Below are positions 24,878 to 48,598 of a DNA stretch of 64,000 bases, piece after piece (within the stretch, counting starts at the first letter, position 1; every line of letters begins with the position of its first letter). The DNA is from Centroberyx gerrardi (Eukaryota > Chordata > Actinopteri > Beryciformes > Berycidae), in contig NC_136010.1 in the NCBI RefSeq assembly GCF_048128805.1, positions 13,044,980 through 13,108,979 of the forward strand. Reading direction: 5' to 3'. The position numbers and the translations under genes were made by a program. A model generated the notes under the pieces. It was not told the origin of the DNA and ran no database searches. It saw nothing but the letters and a program-made list of their open reading frames with translations.

Positions 24878-26782
24878 TCTCTCTCTCAGGATTTCAGAAG
24901 AGGCTGCAGCCATGTGGAAGAAACACTTGGAGAGGGATGACAGCAAAATAGTAGGTGAGGAAAGATAACGCATTCATGGTGATCCTTTATCCTCATCTCA
25001 AATACAAGTTTCATTAGGGCAACTATTAATATTTCTTCCCCCCCTTCCCACCCTGAATCATCCTGAATTTCCCCAAGGGGATCAATAAAGTGCTATCTTA
25101 TCTTATCTTACCCCTTCTCACCCCTTCACCCCTCCGTCAGACCTGTTCTCCGGCCAGCTGCGCAGCTCGCTACACTGCTCGGTTTGCTCCCAGTACTCCA
25201 CCACGTTTGATGTGTTCTGTGATCTGTCGCTGCCCATCCCCAAGAGGAGCTCTGCCAGGGAGGTGACGCTGAGGGAGTGCCTGGACCTCTTCTCCCAGGA
25301 GGAGAAACTGGACGAGGAGAACGCACCGGTGAGTTAAAACAGAGAGGGCGATGAAGGTCGGATTACGATACATCAAAGTGTCAGTCTCTTTAAGGTCAAA
25401 GGCCAATGACTTATATTTCCGCCTTAGAGCAGTGAGGTGGGAGTGGTTCAGTAAGAATGTGAATTTATCATCCATGCATATATTTTTTATTTAAAATTTT
25501 CTTATGTGTGTACATTTGTTGTAAACTAGGTGTACGCTTAAGTGTAGATACAAGGTAGTATAAGTAAGTAAAGTTGTGATCAGTACTGAAGGCGGACATG
25601 AGGATTGGGAGGGGAGTCGTGGGCCTAATTCAACAAAACCCCAATTACATATCTGCCATCACCCATCCCCTCTTACATCCAAGCTGGGTTTCTACATAGA
25701 CGCTCACCTGAATATCACAAGGGAGAGTTACATCAGATCCTGTGTATTTGTAAATGTTGTAAATATACAGAGGTGTAGGCCGAGTTCAAGTGAAACTGAT
25801 TGTGTCTGTGTGTATGTTTTTGTGTATGTGTGTTTCAGATGTGTGAGAAGTGCAACAGGCGAACAGAGAGCACCAAGAGGCTGTCCATACAGAGGTTTCC
25901 CCAGGTTATTGTCATCCGTATCCTTGGCAACAGCACTTACTTTCCTACCTTAGTAGCATTTGGCTCTTATCTGCAGGATCTTGATAGTGGTGATAGTTAT
26001 GATGATGGCAATGATGATATCTGGTGGAGCCTTAACCGCCGCTGTCAGATCTGAACCGTTTTGCCATGTCACGGTGGTCTATCAGTAAAAGCGCAGTGCA
26101 TGTGTCCTTCCCACTCACCAACCTGGACCTCGGACCCTACGGACCTATCGACTGCAGTAATGCTACTTCATTTTTCTCACACTTTATCCATTCGCTCTCT
26201 ATCTCTGTTCCTCCCTCTGTACCCTCTCTTTTCGTGTGTGCATGCTTGTGTCGACCGTATGTACCTCTGTCTGTCCATGTCATTGAGAAAATGTGTCTCT
26301 GTATCCCCGCAGGTCCAGTTCTGTATGACTTGTATGCGATGTGTAACCACTCTGGGACAGTGAACATGGGCCACTACACAGCCTGCTGTTTGGAGGAAAA
26401 CGGTTGGTGCTTCTACAATGACTCCAGGTGAGAAATCATTTGTTTTTGCCACGCAATGGTCTTGTCTACAATACTGCATAGACAGCCCATTTAAATGCCG
26501 ATTGTATCAGTGTGTATACAGGTCATCTATATCCAGACATCTTCTGTTGCACCTGGAGCTGTTTCTTACTCACTCCATCTACCTCCCTCTTTCCTTCTCC
26601 ATCCAATGTCCCCACTTTCTCTTCCTACATCCCTCCCTCCTCCTCTTTCCCCTCCCTCCCTCTCCACCTCTCCCTCCCTCCCTCACAGTGTGACTCCAGT
26701 CTCGGAAAACCAGCTTCAGACCAATCAAGCCTATGTGCTCTTCTACCAGCGCAGCAACAGCACCGCCACTGTCAGGAAATAG
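22726..26782 (+). CDS. usp21: Ubiquitin-specific protease, USP21/USP2-like, complete
   Basis: Cysteine protease that removes ubiquitin from proteins. Coding exons: 22726-22881, 23580-23636, 23777-23894, 24013-24127, 24617-24736, 24890-24954, 25141-25328, 25839-25917, 26049-26156, 26313-26427, 26689-26782; 404 codons. The Cys box is GNTCFLNAVVQCLS with catalytic Cys72. GYSQQDAQEF follows. The His box is MGHYTACC with His356, and YNDSSVTP carries Asn371-Asp372. Paired CxxC motifs (HCSVC, MCEKC) make the expected zinc ribbon. TTFDVFCDLSLPIPK, VDLFSGQL and VSENQ match USP21 better than USP2, but LRDYC is USP2-like. The N-terminus before the catalytic domain is only about 55 residues, whereas human USP21 has a long N-terminal extension. 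Paralogue naming within USP2/USP21 is my inference. Confidence 0.88.
24841..24888 (+). repeat. (CT)n tract serving as polypyrimidine tract
   Basis: An almost pure CT run leads straight into the acceptor AG at 24888-24889 of a usp21-like exon. It is both a microsatellite and the pyrimidine tract of that splice site. Confidence 0.9.
25060..25110 (+). mobile_element. 3' tail of a non-LTR retroelement
   Basis: A segment with CCCCAAGGGGATCAATAAAG followed by short TATCT-type repeats resembles the 3' end of teleost LINEs and SINEs. Only the tail is present, in an intron of the usp21-like gene. The family was not determined. Confidence 0.55.
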
Positions 26783-27600
26783 ACCTCAGACTGGCTGAGC
26801 TACAACGTGACATCACAACCAGCCAATCAAGACAGCTTCACCTCCATTGTACATGGAAACCAATAGAAGCAGCCGAGCTGTGTGACTCTGGCATCTATGA
26901 ACTTCTAATTTCTCAATGAGCAGAGACTCAATTGACTTCAGTGAGGAAATCTGAGAAGAAGAAGAAGAGAGGCTGTGGTCATTTAAAGGGGATTTGAAGA
27001 GGTGATCTCTCTTCGTCAGACATGGGGATCGTTTTGAAGAGTCTTGGTGAGAGACTGCCCAGGCAGACCGTGCCCTAGAGACTCTCTGTGCCCTAGTTAT
27101 CAGGCATGAGTAAACATATCAGCATAGCATACTTGCACATGATGCAGAGCTCTTAATTTGAGAGCCAATGATTCATGAAGGCTTATACTAAAATTAACCC
27201 CAATAAACAGAAGTAGCTCCTGGATTACATGGAAAATAGGCGGAATTTCCTGGTTCGAATTACAGCGTACATACGTGTTTAGATATCTGATTGTTGAAGT
27301 TCAAATTCTTTTACTAGATTTTAAACTAGAGTTTTGTGAAAATGTATAGCTTAAATATGTAAATAGTTATGTATATTATGTTCATGCTGTCTTTTTATCT
27401 TAATAATCTGATATATATCCATGGATATACAGTATGTACTGTTCTTTGTTCCAACCTGCTGAAAATATTTACATGGGCTGTATTTTTCCCTCAAACTTAA
27501 TTATCTATATATTTTTTTTTACATCTGTATCTTGGTAGCCTAACACTGACGTTGCACAAAAATATGTTGTACATATGGACGAATAAAACAAGTGAATGTA
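26783..27600 (+). other. usp21: usp21-like 3' UTR with poly(A) signal
   Basis: AT-rich sequence follows the stop, with AATAAA at 27582-27587. No other coding feature was seen. Confidence 0.75.
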
Positions 27601-28480
27601 CAGTATTGATGATCTTTGAAACAGTCAACAAAAGACCTGTTAATAAGTCTGATGATTAGCGCTGAATGTTGCAGGTAGAACGTAGACTGTAAATTTCGCT
27701 AGAAGACGTACCATCATGCCACTGCCGTCTGGTGAATGACGCCATTGCGCACATGCGTAAGAGAGGTGGGCGGAGTTTTCTAGTCGGTCAGGAAGAGGAG
27801 AAAGGCGGACACAGACACATCAAACGGTAATGTTACTCAGCGACAGCTTTTAAACTCTAAGCCGAATCTTTTTTACACGTATAGACGTATTATATCCGTG
27901 CATTGATTGTTGTAGTTACATTTTCAAAAAGAATACTTCAAATGTCAGTACTCTAAACCATGAAAAACATCATTAGCTTTCTTGCTAGCTAACGTTAGCT
28001 GGTTTGACAGGCCCGGACTACACTGCACAGCCAGGAATGGGAACACAGCACGGAATGTTCCGTGTTTACACTCCTTAGCTTTTAGCCAGCCTCCCCGTTC
28101 CCTCTGTTTGCCACCCGGTGTAACGGCTTGGTCGGTTTAGGTTGCATTTATTTCACATATCAAGTTCTTTCTGATGAACCCCGGGAATATGAGTAGACTA
28201 GACTGCAAACGTTATTATCTGAGTTCGTATTCCGCTCAGTGCCAGTCAAGAGGAACTGTTTTCTCGATAGCCAGTATTTCCATTCCACCGTATAGATGTC
28301 ACCATATGACAGTTTAGATCCACTTTGTTTGTGCATCAATACACTATTGGTAAAATTATGTCTGACTAACCCTTTGGAGTTGTTAAATCATTGGGATAGC
28401 AACATTAGCAGTGACTTGCGCTGCGTCGCCTTGCCTAATGATAACCGAAGCATATCCTCGTCTTGTCTTGTTCTCCATAG
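27601..28480 (+). promoter_or_regulatory. rhoa: rhoa promoter, non-coding exon 1 and first intron
   Basis: CpG-containing sequence at about 27700-27840 includes a GGGCGG GC box near 27768. A probable non-coding exon ends at 27826 (CAAACG before GTAATG). The first intron runs 27827-28480 and its AG abuts the ATG. It contains a TAGCTAACGTTAGCT palindrome near 27984-28002. Confidence 0.65.
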
Positions 28481-29498
<1,018 letters not shown>

Positions 29499-31050
29499 GC
29501 TCTCGGAGAATAAGGAGCTGCCCTCAAGCACAGATAAAGGGCAGCTTTCATTGAGATTTGACCTAGGGGAGGATATCGGGGAGGGCCCACAAAAGTTATG
29601 GGGATGCCTAATTTCTAATCATCCAGTCACCCTCAGCACATTCAAGCAGATCTGAAATTATTTGATAGGCTTCTGCACCACGGTCTTTGCCCCGTATGTT
29701 AGATTACATGCCATTTTGCTTGCACCTATCAAAAACTTTCAGATCTAGAGAGGTGTGTAGGGCAGGTGGTAGGGGGTGATTTGGAGTTGGGTAGATGCAA
29801 AGGAGAATTGAAATGTGCCATGATTGGAATGAAGAGAGCAAAGGTCCTTACCAGGCCAAAGACAATGGGAACATGAGAGAATGAGAAAGAGGGGGGAAAA
29901 AAAGACAAAAATAAAAGATAGGTTAGAATAAAGGCCATGTCTAAGTGGATCTTACACAGTATCGCCTACATGTAGTGCCTTGAGAGCAGTGGTCAGGAAG
30001 AGTCTGAGTTGAGGGATAGGGATTCATAACCTGGATGGGGTATTATTTTGTCATTTTTAGTGTCCACGCTTCACTTTTGTGAATGCTTTCTCCCTGTCAT
30101 TGGCTTGGCTCCTTCAGGCCCATGTTCTGACTCAGGCGCTATGCAGGGGTATGCCTAAACTAGATTGTATGAGATGTTTTCCCATATTGAATTACTTACC
30201 TGATATACTTAGTGTGTATGTGTGTGTCTGTGTGCGCGTGTGTGAGTGTGTTTGTGAGTGTGTTTGTGTGCTCCAGTGCAGGTCTGCATGCATTGAATGT
30301 GTGTATATTTGTGTTTGTGATGCATATTTTCTGTGTCTATGTACTGTATGCATGGAAAGGCCTTTTGCGTCACCTAACCCCTGTCTCCATGCCAAAGTTA
30401 CCCCTGACAGCCAGATTTTATGGTTCAAACGGGTAATGGAATTAACAGCTACTCAGAGTGACATAGAAACTTTCACTTTACTTTACTGGAAGATGTTGTA
30501 CCATAGCTAGAGGCACAATCAGGTTAACTATTTGTTGAGTTTTTAGGACCTTTTTTGTGTATACAAGAGAAGCATTTGATTGTGTTAATCAGTGGGTTAA
30601 ATCATGAGTGGTGTAGTTGATAAGTTGAATTTGCTTTCAGATAGAAGAAGATAGGCTATCTTATTACTATAATGTCCATTTATGTACTGTATGTCTTACA
30701 AGGCCTTGTAAGGACATGTTTATGACGTGTATTTCCAGTTTGCCTTTCACTCAACTCTCCCCAACCCCCTTTTATTGATATTGTCATTATTGTATTATCA
30801 CTTTTATTGTTGATGTCTCTAATTTTTCGTAGTATATTTTAACCATTTTCCTTAATCCTGCTGTTATGATCAGCTTATGTCAGTTAAATGAGAAATTGTA
30901 ACCATAGTATTGTACATTGTTAATTGAAGGTCAAGCTTGGGGTGCAAGGCTGGAAGGTTTTGGGGGAGGGTTGCCAGGGCAGTTATTTTTTGTACTGTGA
31001 CATCTTGGGATTTCTGGAGTTTTTTCAAATAAAGCTGGTATTAGGGTTTC
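29499..31050 (+). other. rhoa: rhoa 3' UTR (~1.5 kb) with poly(A) signal
   Basis: A long AT-rich untranslated region follows the stop. It contains a GT-rich microsatellite-like block at about 30210-30330. AATAAA lies at 31028-31033. Open frames inside it are low-complexity and have no supporting feature. Confidence 0.75.
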
Positions 31051-32214
31051 CTGGTGTATATGTGTCCTCTTTGCACAGCTACCAACAATTGCAGCTATTG
31101 CCATACATTTATCATTTATGGCATGCATGTATCTCTACTAATAAAAAAATGCACTTACACATGGTCCAAAACAAGTGGTTCTATGATTTGATATCCGATA
31201 TGAAGTTATTCATAGGATACCATTAAATTATGCCGTGCATGTCTGCCCATTAATCAGTCATGGACTACTACATATCTAAAATAGTTAGGGTTGAGCTGCT
31301 CTGCTAAGGACTTCCAGCTGTCCAATCATCGTCGATGTGGAAAATATAGTCGCGCTCCAACCACCAATCAAATGGTCGAATCAAGTATCAGTCCCTCCCA
31401 CTCTCAAAACTAGACTGGCTGTAGCCATTTTACACAGTTGGTCCTCTGAAAAATAAATTACCCTTTTCAGTTGGGCTTCTACATGACATTTCAGGAATTG
31501 CTGTAGATTACATATGGCGCTGGTAAGTTTTTCTCTCATTTCAAATACAAGATCAATTCCCAATCTGTGTTTGCAACGACTCATAATCATTCGAACCAGC
31601 AGGAGCTCTGCCTCCCTGCTTCCACTAGCTCTACTAGCTAGCTAACCGTATGCTAGTTAGCCTGCCTGCTAACAGAGATGACCGTCACACGTCATTGCTG
31701 AATACTCCTTGGTTAATATAGTATGGTTGTGTGCGTGCATTGTGTACGCTGTACTTATCTATATCGCTATCTATATGAGCAGTACAGGATGACATCTGCC
31801 ATGATGTAATGGTAACTTTGTTGTATAGCTTGCAAAGCAATTACCGTTATAGTACCTCATTTTAAAGTTACTGAAGTCTATACGGTATGATTCATTGACG
31901 TTAACATGATCAGAGATACTGTCTCTGCTGAATGCACACATTGCACATCATCACATTTCCAGTTTGACTGATTAAAAGCTCTTACCAGTTGACTAAGAGG
32001 CCTCTACTAGGGGTCAGGAAATTTTCAGTTGTACCCCACAAGTTTTCACTTTGTGACAAGAGTGTGTTGAGAGCAGTCTATTCTATTGACCCTCCTCACT
32101 ATTTGGCTTCACATTCAAATGAATAAAGCACTGGTATATTTCTTTTCTAGTGTGTCTGATTATCTAACAAAGTGGAAGAAGGACAGAGACTAGAAACAGA
32201 GTCAGTGGACCAGC
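31051..32214 (+). promoter_or_regulatory. rbm10 promoter region and 5' UTR
   Basis: A probable non-coding exon ends at 31522 (GCTG before GTAAGT). A good acceptor at 32149-32150 opens the exon at 32151-32231 that carries the ATG. The intervening intron has a CTAGCTAGCTAACC-type block at about 31631-31660. No TATA box was assigned. Confidence 0.55.
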
Positions 32215-42900
<10,686 letters not shown>

Positions 42901-43900
42901 GCCCTCACCCTCAAACCTCAACCTCCCGCCACAGACAGGACAAGGACAAAGACCGGCACACAACACTCCATCATTAGAGTCACATAGATATCTATAGATA
43001 AACCTCATCATTAATTTTGGCTTGAGATGAAACTTACCTCAACCGTGAAAAAATGCTCATATGAACTGATCCTGTAGCAGTGGATGTCAGGATATTGCAC
43101 AGAATGCACCTTTTTACTTTCTCCTTGAATGATGCAGTTTTGAGCTCTCACTTGCTTCAGAGCTTGTGTGTGTGATAAGCAAGCTTTACTTGGTTGGGAG
43201 ACACATCTACTGTTGGAAAAAATGAAAGATCAATATAGATCTTTATAGCAGCAGACCAGATTTTCTAATATTACTGTCTATGCACCATAGATTGTTTTGG
43301 TTTAATGTTATATGCCTTGTCATTCAGTGAATGACTGATCTGGACATGATAAACTGTGTATAAATTTTAGAATGAGCACTTTTGTACCCCCTAAACTCCT
43401 CAACAGTGGGAGCTAAGAGACTATGGCCTCATACGGACTGGACAAGGTCACACTAACACTAGTGTGTGTGGATGAAAAGTGTCTCTCAGTGTGTCATATT
43501 GTAGGTGTGAATGCACAATGTAATACATATTTGTCTCTGGAGAAAGCTATTTTTTATTTCTGTATTTGTTGAATGTGATTGTGATTAATCAAGCTCATGT
43601 GAATTCAAAATAACATTTTCACCATTATTACTGAACTGATTTTGATTGGTGTCTTCTATGCGCAAACCAGTAAACAGTAGCTAATGTTTCGACATACCTA
43701 TGTGGAATTTCCAAAGCTGTTTTTTGCATAAGTGGTGGTCAAAAAAGAGGAATATGTGTAACTCTTGTTATGGGATGTCTAATGCAACATCTTGCTCTGC
43801 AGAAATAGCATATTACAAAGCACATTAATGAAGACATTAGAGATGACCGTCTCGCCAAGACCCTCGGAATTCTGCACTGCAGCAGCATGCACTTTGTTGC
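42901..43900 (+). other. rbm10 3' UTR and intergenic DNA
   Basis: Sequence after the rbm10 stop. No canonical AATAAA was recognised; an AATACA variant near 43520 is a weak candidate. No coding feature was found. Confidence 0.45.
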
Positions 43901-43909
43901 TGCTACTGA

Positions 43910-43923
43910 GTTTCCATGGTAAC
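43910..43923 (+). promoter_or_regulatory. X-box-like RFX site upstream of lrrc23
   Basis: GTTTCCATGGTAAC matches the ciliary X-box pattern (GTNRCC, 0-3 bases, RGYAAC) with one mismatch in the left half. It lies about 140 bp upstream of the donor (after 44059) of the likely non-coding first exon of lrrc23. Confidence 0.55.
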
Positions 43924-44335
43924 CACAATAGACGCTGTGCTGCCTACTCGGAGTGCGTACTGCATGGCTCGCTAGAGTTAGTTTGCTGGCAGTTAATTTA
44001 AAAGTCACACATCAGCTACCGTAAACGTTATCAAACATACTACTCCATAAGATACCTGGGTAAGTTAGCTAATTTTAAATATTTAATTGTCTTACAACAT
44101 CTAGCCTGGTCAAGCTAACGTTAGCTAACTGGCTAACTGGGCGCAATGATTAACTAGGTTAACTTGCTTAGATCGTTGGCCTCGCCACAACCAGGTAGTT
44201 GGCAAGTGGCAGCCATCTTAAATGATTGCCAGTCCAATCAAATTTCCTTTATAAAACCCAATGCAAAATGGCTACTGCTTCAATTCTCAATCCACAGCCA
44301 ATTTTGTGTAAAATGCAGGTGACAAATGGACCACA

Positions 44336-47300
44336 ATGTCTGAGATAGAGGAGAACGCAGTCTTGTCGGAGGGAGAAGGAGAGGAAGAAGCACAGGAGGA
44401 AGGACATGGAGAGGAGGAGGACAAGGTATGATCATACCTGTATTACCGACCAGGCATACAGGGCACATGCTGTGGGGCCCCAGACCACCAGGGCCCCCAA
44501 AATATTCTGAGTCCCACGTCCGTGTTCACTGCATTTTGCAACAGTTCACTAATTTCAATTGAAATGTGCAGCCAGGTGGGGCCCTGACACACACTTACCT
44601 GCCTCAGGCCCCTAACTGTAGGACACAGTTTAGAATGATTATGGGGGCCCAAGTCACAGCCTCTAATGACACTGGGGGCCCCTAAACACGATTTCTTCTG
44701 ATAAGGAGGCACCAACCACAATTATTAACAATATATATTATTAACAACTGATACCTATTGATTGTATGTTTATGAGCAGTGCATTTTGTGAATATCATCC
44801 AACTAAGATACAGAGCACTAATTATATACTGGTGGGGTAGGGGGGTCTAGGTACAGACATAGTCAAACCTTTTCAATAAATTTTAACATTTAACTTTTTT
44901 TTTGGTGCTTCAGTATCGCCACCTGTCACCTCGCCTCCTTAAAGCCACAACCTGCAATCCAAATGTAAACAATGGGATGCCCCACCACCTAAAACTAAAG
45001 CTTGCCTTGGGGTTGGACAAAATAATGTTATCACTCGCAATTGAATGAGCCAACTCTAGATAGAAGGAATGGCAGTTTGTAATAGCTAAAACTGAGTTTC
45101 AGATTACTTTGAAAACCTGAAAAGGTTTACGTTTGTATTGTTTGTGAACAGGCTAGTATCTTGAGTTACGGTGTGTGGGTGCATACTGAGAGGTGGGGGG
45201 CCCAATAGGACATGTGTGCCCAGGGGCCCTGTGGTTGGTTAATCCATTGTTTCAATCAATTGTTCAGTGATTCTCTTGGTTACAACAACACTGCTACAAC
45301 AGCACTTTGATGTTAACAGGTGGGTTTTTTTAAAGTCACTCCAATCATGCATACACCCCCATGCCCCATCCCACCCCTCCATCAGAGGGGTGGGATGGGG
45401 TTGGTGGGATTCCAACCCTAACCCTAACGCACTTCTGAAAGACAAGGAAGGTAATGTAGTTGGTTTGGACAAGTTAAATCATTGATATCTTCCTTCTCTG
45501 TGCTCCACAGGTGCAGGTTTGCCATCTGACCCAAGAAACCGTCACCCAGGGGCTCTCATTACTGTGCCGAACAGGGAACGGACTGGCACATGCCTTTGTC
45601 AAACTGGACCTGAAAGACAAGTAGGAGAGCAGAGTACATACAAAACACAACTCCTCGCTCTTGTCCTGTAACTTTCAGCTCATCTAATCCTCATTTAATT
45701 GTGCTTATCTATTCAAATTTTACCCAAATCTTATCTTTGTCATCCTTTTGTCTTACAGGGGGCTGACAGACATAGCTGCAATCAGCAACTATATTCACCT
45801 CCGTTTCCTGGATGTGTCCAACAACCACCTCACTGATCTCGCTCCTTTAGCCTCACTGACCCAGCTGCTTTGGCTGAAGGCAAGCATTCCCTTCTCTGTT
45901 CATTTTCAAAAGGACACGTCTGGGCCTGTCAGTATTATTTACTCTAATGGGATGGTATATGTTGAATCCAACTCCTTTTCTCTTCCTGTAGATTGACAGT
46001 AACGCAGTGGCATGTTTCAAAGGTCAACCTCTGGGTCAGCTGACCTACCTGCAGTGGCTGAGTGTGGCAATGAACCAGCTGAAGGACCTGGAGGGCCTGG
46101 TTGGGCCTGCGCTAGAGAGCCTCAATCTTATTGGTTGGTCTGGCGTTTTTTTTTTGTGTGTGTGTCAGGCTAAAGGTTTTTCTGTAATGGCATGTGAGTG
46201 ATTGATAGGGATGTAATATGATTGTTTACTGTGCTGGATCAGGGTTTCATAAATTTAAAGTTCCCAGCAAAACGAGGAGCAGTTTAATTCCACTAGTATT
46301 TGATTTTAAGTTAGGGAAGTGAAAACATGACATAGGAATGTGTTTTTTGATCAGAGGTTTCACTCTGACCTGTACAAACTCGCATTCCAGCAACAAAAAT
46401 GTTATCAAATGGGGGTCTGTAGCCTAAAGTGTATTTTTTTGGAAGGCCTTGACATGAAAATGTTTGGGAACCTGTGTGATAGGTAACAGTATCCAGAGAG
46501 TGAACGGTCTGCAGTATGGCCATTTGACCAACCTGGCGACTCTGGAGCTGAGAGGAAACCGCTTGGACACCACTGACGGCATCTACCTTCCCAACCTGCG
46601 CCGACTGTATCTGGTAACACAACACTAACACACCTGTTGGTGTTGAACTGTAACATCTGCCTTATCACCTGTGTCAACAAAGTCAAATAGAATAGTCTGT
46701 GTAGAGCCGTAACTCTTCTCCTTGCTCTCTGTTCAGGGCCAAAATGTCATCAAACGTCTGGAGGGTTTGGAGAGGCTCGAGCGCCTCACCACCCTTCACC
46801 TTCGAGACAACCAGCTGGAGACTCTGGATGGCATCAGCCCCAACATGAAGTGTCTGCAATACCTCAATGTCAGGTACACAATGTACACACCACAACAGCA
46901 ATTCAGCAACTACGAAATCATTAAACAACATTGGCGCTGTCACAAAAGACACTGGATGACCTTCCTGCATGTGCCCATTTTTCACCATCTCTCTCTGTCT
47001 CTCTCACTCAGAGGGAACGCAATCTTAAGTCAGAATGCCCTGCGGTGCCTCGCGCTTGTGTCGAATACTCTGCGAGCTTTGGTCCTCTCCGAGAATCCTC
47101 TGGCGGAGACGAGGGACTACCGCCTGTGCGTGCTCGCTCACCTGCCGCAGCTGGAGCGTCTCGACAAGGATCCCATCTCCTCCGAGGAGAGGACTGAAGC
47201 CCAGGAGAGGATCAAGGTAAAGCAGAGAAACATCTGTCTCTCCCCTGGCCAGGTGAAGGCTGCTCTCCAGCTGGTTGTTCTAACCGCATGTTTGTCATTT

Positions 47301-47345
47301 CAGGAACTTAAGGAAGAGGAAATACCTGAGCCAGAAGACTTGTAA
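44336..47345 (+). CDS. lrrc23: Leucine-rich repeat-containing protein 23 (radial spoke component), complete
   Basis: LRRC23 is an axonemal protein of the radial spoke in motile cilia and sperm flagella. Coding exons: 44336-44425, 45511-45620, 45759-45879, 45992-46133, 46483-46613, 46737-46873, 47012-47216, 47304-47345; 325 codons (human about 343). A Glu-rich N-terminus (residues 1-30) precedes the conserved TQGLSLLCRTGNGLAHAFVK. About seven or eight SDS22-type leucine-rich repeats follow (YIHLRFLDVSNNHLTDL, LATLELRGNRLDT, LTTLHLRDNQLETL, LQYLNVRGNAIL). The end is QLERLDKDPISSEER and an acidic tail. A non-coding exon probably ends at 44059 and exon 2 starts at 44319. The intron after 45879 has a GC donor. 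The match to LRRC23 is along the whole protein. Confidence 0.93.
44440..44700. repeat. GGCCC-rich unclassified intronic sequence
   Basis: Intron 1 of lrrc23 contains several GGGGCCC and GGGGGCCC blocks, echoed near 45195-45232 (GGGGGGCCCAATAGGAC, CAGGGGCCCTGTGG). This suggests an old interspersed repeat, but the family was not identified. Confidence 0.35.
45364..45400. repeat. Perfect 15-bp inverted repeat in lrrc23 intron
   Basis: The arms CCCCATCCCACCCCT (45364-45378) and AGGGGTGGGATGGGG (45386-45400) are exact reverse complements around a 7-base loop. Confidence 0.95.
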
Positions 47346-47640
47346 TGCTGTCAGAATTCAGGAAGTGTTTTAACCTTGACTTCCTTCCCAATATGGGCTT
47401 GGTGTGGATAGGTGGGTGGGTGTGTAGATGATAAAATTACACAAGTCTGTGTGTATGAAAGGGGTGTGTAGTTATGTATATTTTAAGAGTTTCAAGATCA
47501 TTTGTTTTATCTTGAATGATGCATTTTATATGATCACAAATTCACAGATGAAGTTAAATTTCAGCTCTTGTCCTGTTCATGTTCATGTTAGCACATGTAT
47601 TTTCTAAAACAATAAAACTTAAAATGTTGATTTCTGATGT
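47346..47640 (+). other. lrrc23: lrrc23 3' UTR with poly(A) signal
   Basis: Short AT-rich 3' UTR with AATAAA at 47611-47616. Confidence 0.8.
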
Positions 47641-48598
47641 TTTCATTGTTATGTACAAAACAAACAAACAAATGCACATACAAATTCAAAGTTTTAGCAG
47701 CCAATGTTTTAGTGACTAAATAATAAGAAAGCAGATGGGGTATATCTGAGCCTTGTGTTACTAAACTATCTAGAGTTTCCCTGAGTAAGAATGAGAGGGC
47801 AAAATCTGCCACCATTTCCCTGTTGGCAGCCATCCAGACACACTTCTGTCTGGCTTAAAGGGACAGCGCCAACAAAAAGTAGGTGTTGGAGGTGTCTGGT
47901 GAGGTGCACTGTTTTGTCAAACCACCAAACTACAGTATGTAGTTTGGTGGTTGAGTACGGTATGTGCATTACAGGATTATACAGTGTTAAGTATAATACC
48001 ATGGTTACAGACTCTTAGCAGTCATCAGATGTAGTGATAGCATTACTTTCCACGCCATTCATCTGCTGTTGCACCAGTCTGGTAGTCAATCAACTCACTG
48101 ACAAGAGTGCATAGTTTTCTCGGTGTCTTGTAAGTGTTGGTGCACTTTTACGTCTTTGTATTTCCTCATAGACATATGACTTCGTCATATATCTATATTT
48201 TTCTGCACTGTACATTTCTTGATAGTCCGGGTTCATTTTTTAGGTTCAGTGCTGACAGCTCACGTTCTTCTTTATTAATTGATTGGTGATCTGCTGATAA
48301 CTTAAACATATCAAAACTAACCTAAGATCAGTATCTTGTGTGAGCTGAAAAGAGCTGCTGAAAGCAGCATCCCTTTTTTTCCTGCGCAACTTGCGCCACT
48401 ACGATTCCTCCAATGACTGAACTTGGTGGGAGTGGTTCCTCGCGGAGACAATAAAGCCCCTCTCTCCTCCTCCTCGGCGGTTGAACTTGCTCTGAGCAGC
48501 TGTCAGCGGCGTGGCGCATACACCGGGAATCAACTGTGATCAAACTCACCGTGGTTAACTTTCATCAAGTTGACGCGACTCTCAAACATCAAGAAAAC
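47641..48598 (+). promoter_or_regulatory. lrrc23/tkt intergenic region and tkt promoter
   Basis: Holds a perfect palindrome at 47920-47952 and, from about 48380, GC-richer DNA (CTCCTCCTCCTCGGCGG near 48460-48480) that likely includes the tkt transcription start. No other gene was seen. Confidence 0.5.
47920..47952. repeat. Perfect 15-bp palindrome upstream of tkt
   Basis: AACCACCAAACTACA (47920-47934) and TGTAGTTTGGTGGTT (47938-47952) are exact reverse complements with a 3-base loop. Confidence 0.95.

Noticed and set aside
25918-26048. Open frame continuing past the usp21-like exon at 25917
   Set aside because: Splicing at 25917/26049 restores the conserved VIVIHLNRF motif, so this 131-bp stretch is an intron.
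30079-30510. Cys/Val-rich open frame in the rhoa 3' UTR
   Set aside because: It is produced by a GT-rich microsatellite-like block, with no homology or start context.
45414-45428. Telomere-like AACCCTAACCCTAAC
   Set aside because: Only about two and a half CCCTAA units; too short to be an interstitial telomere array.
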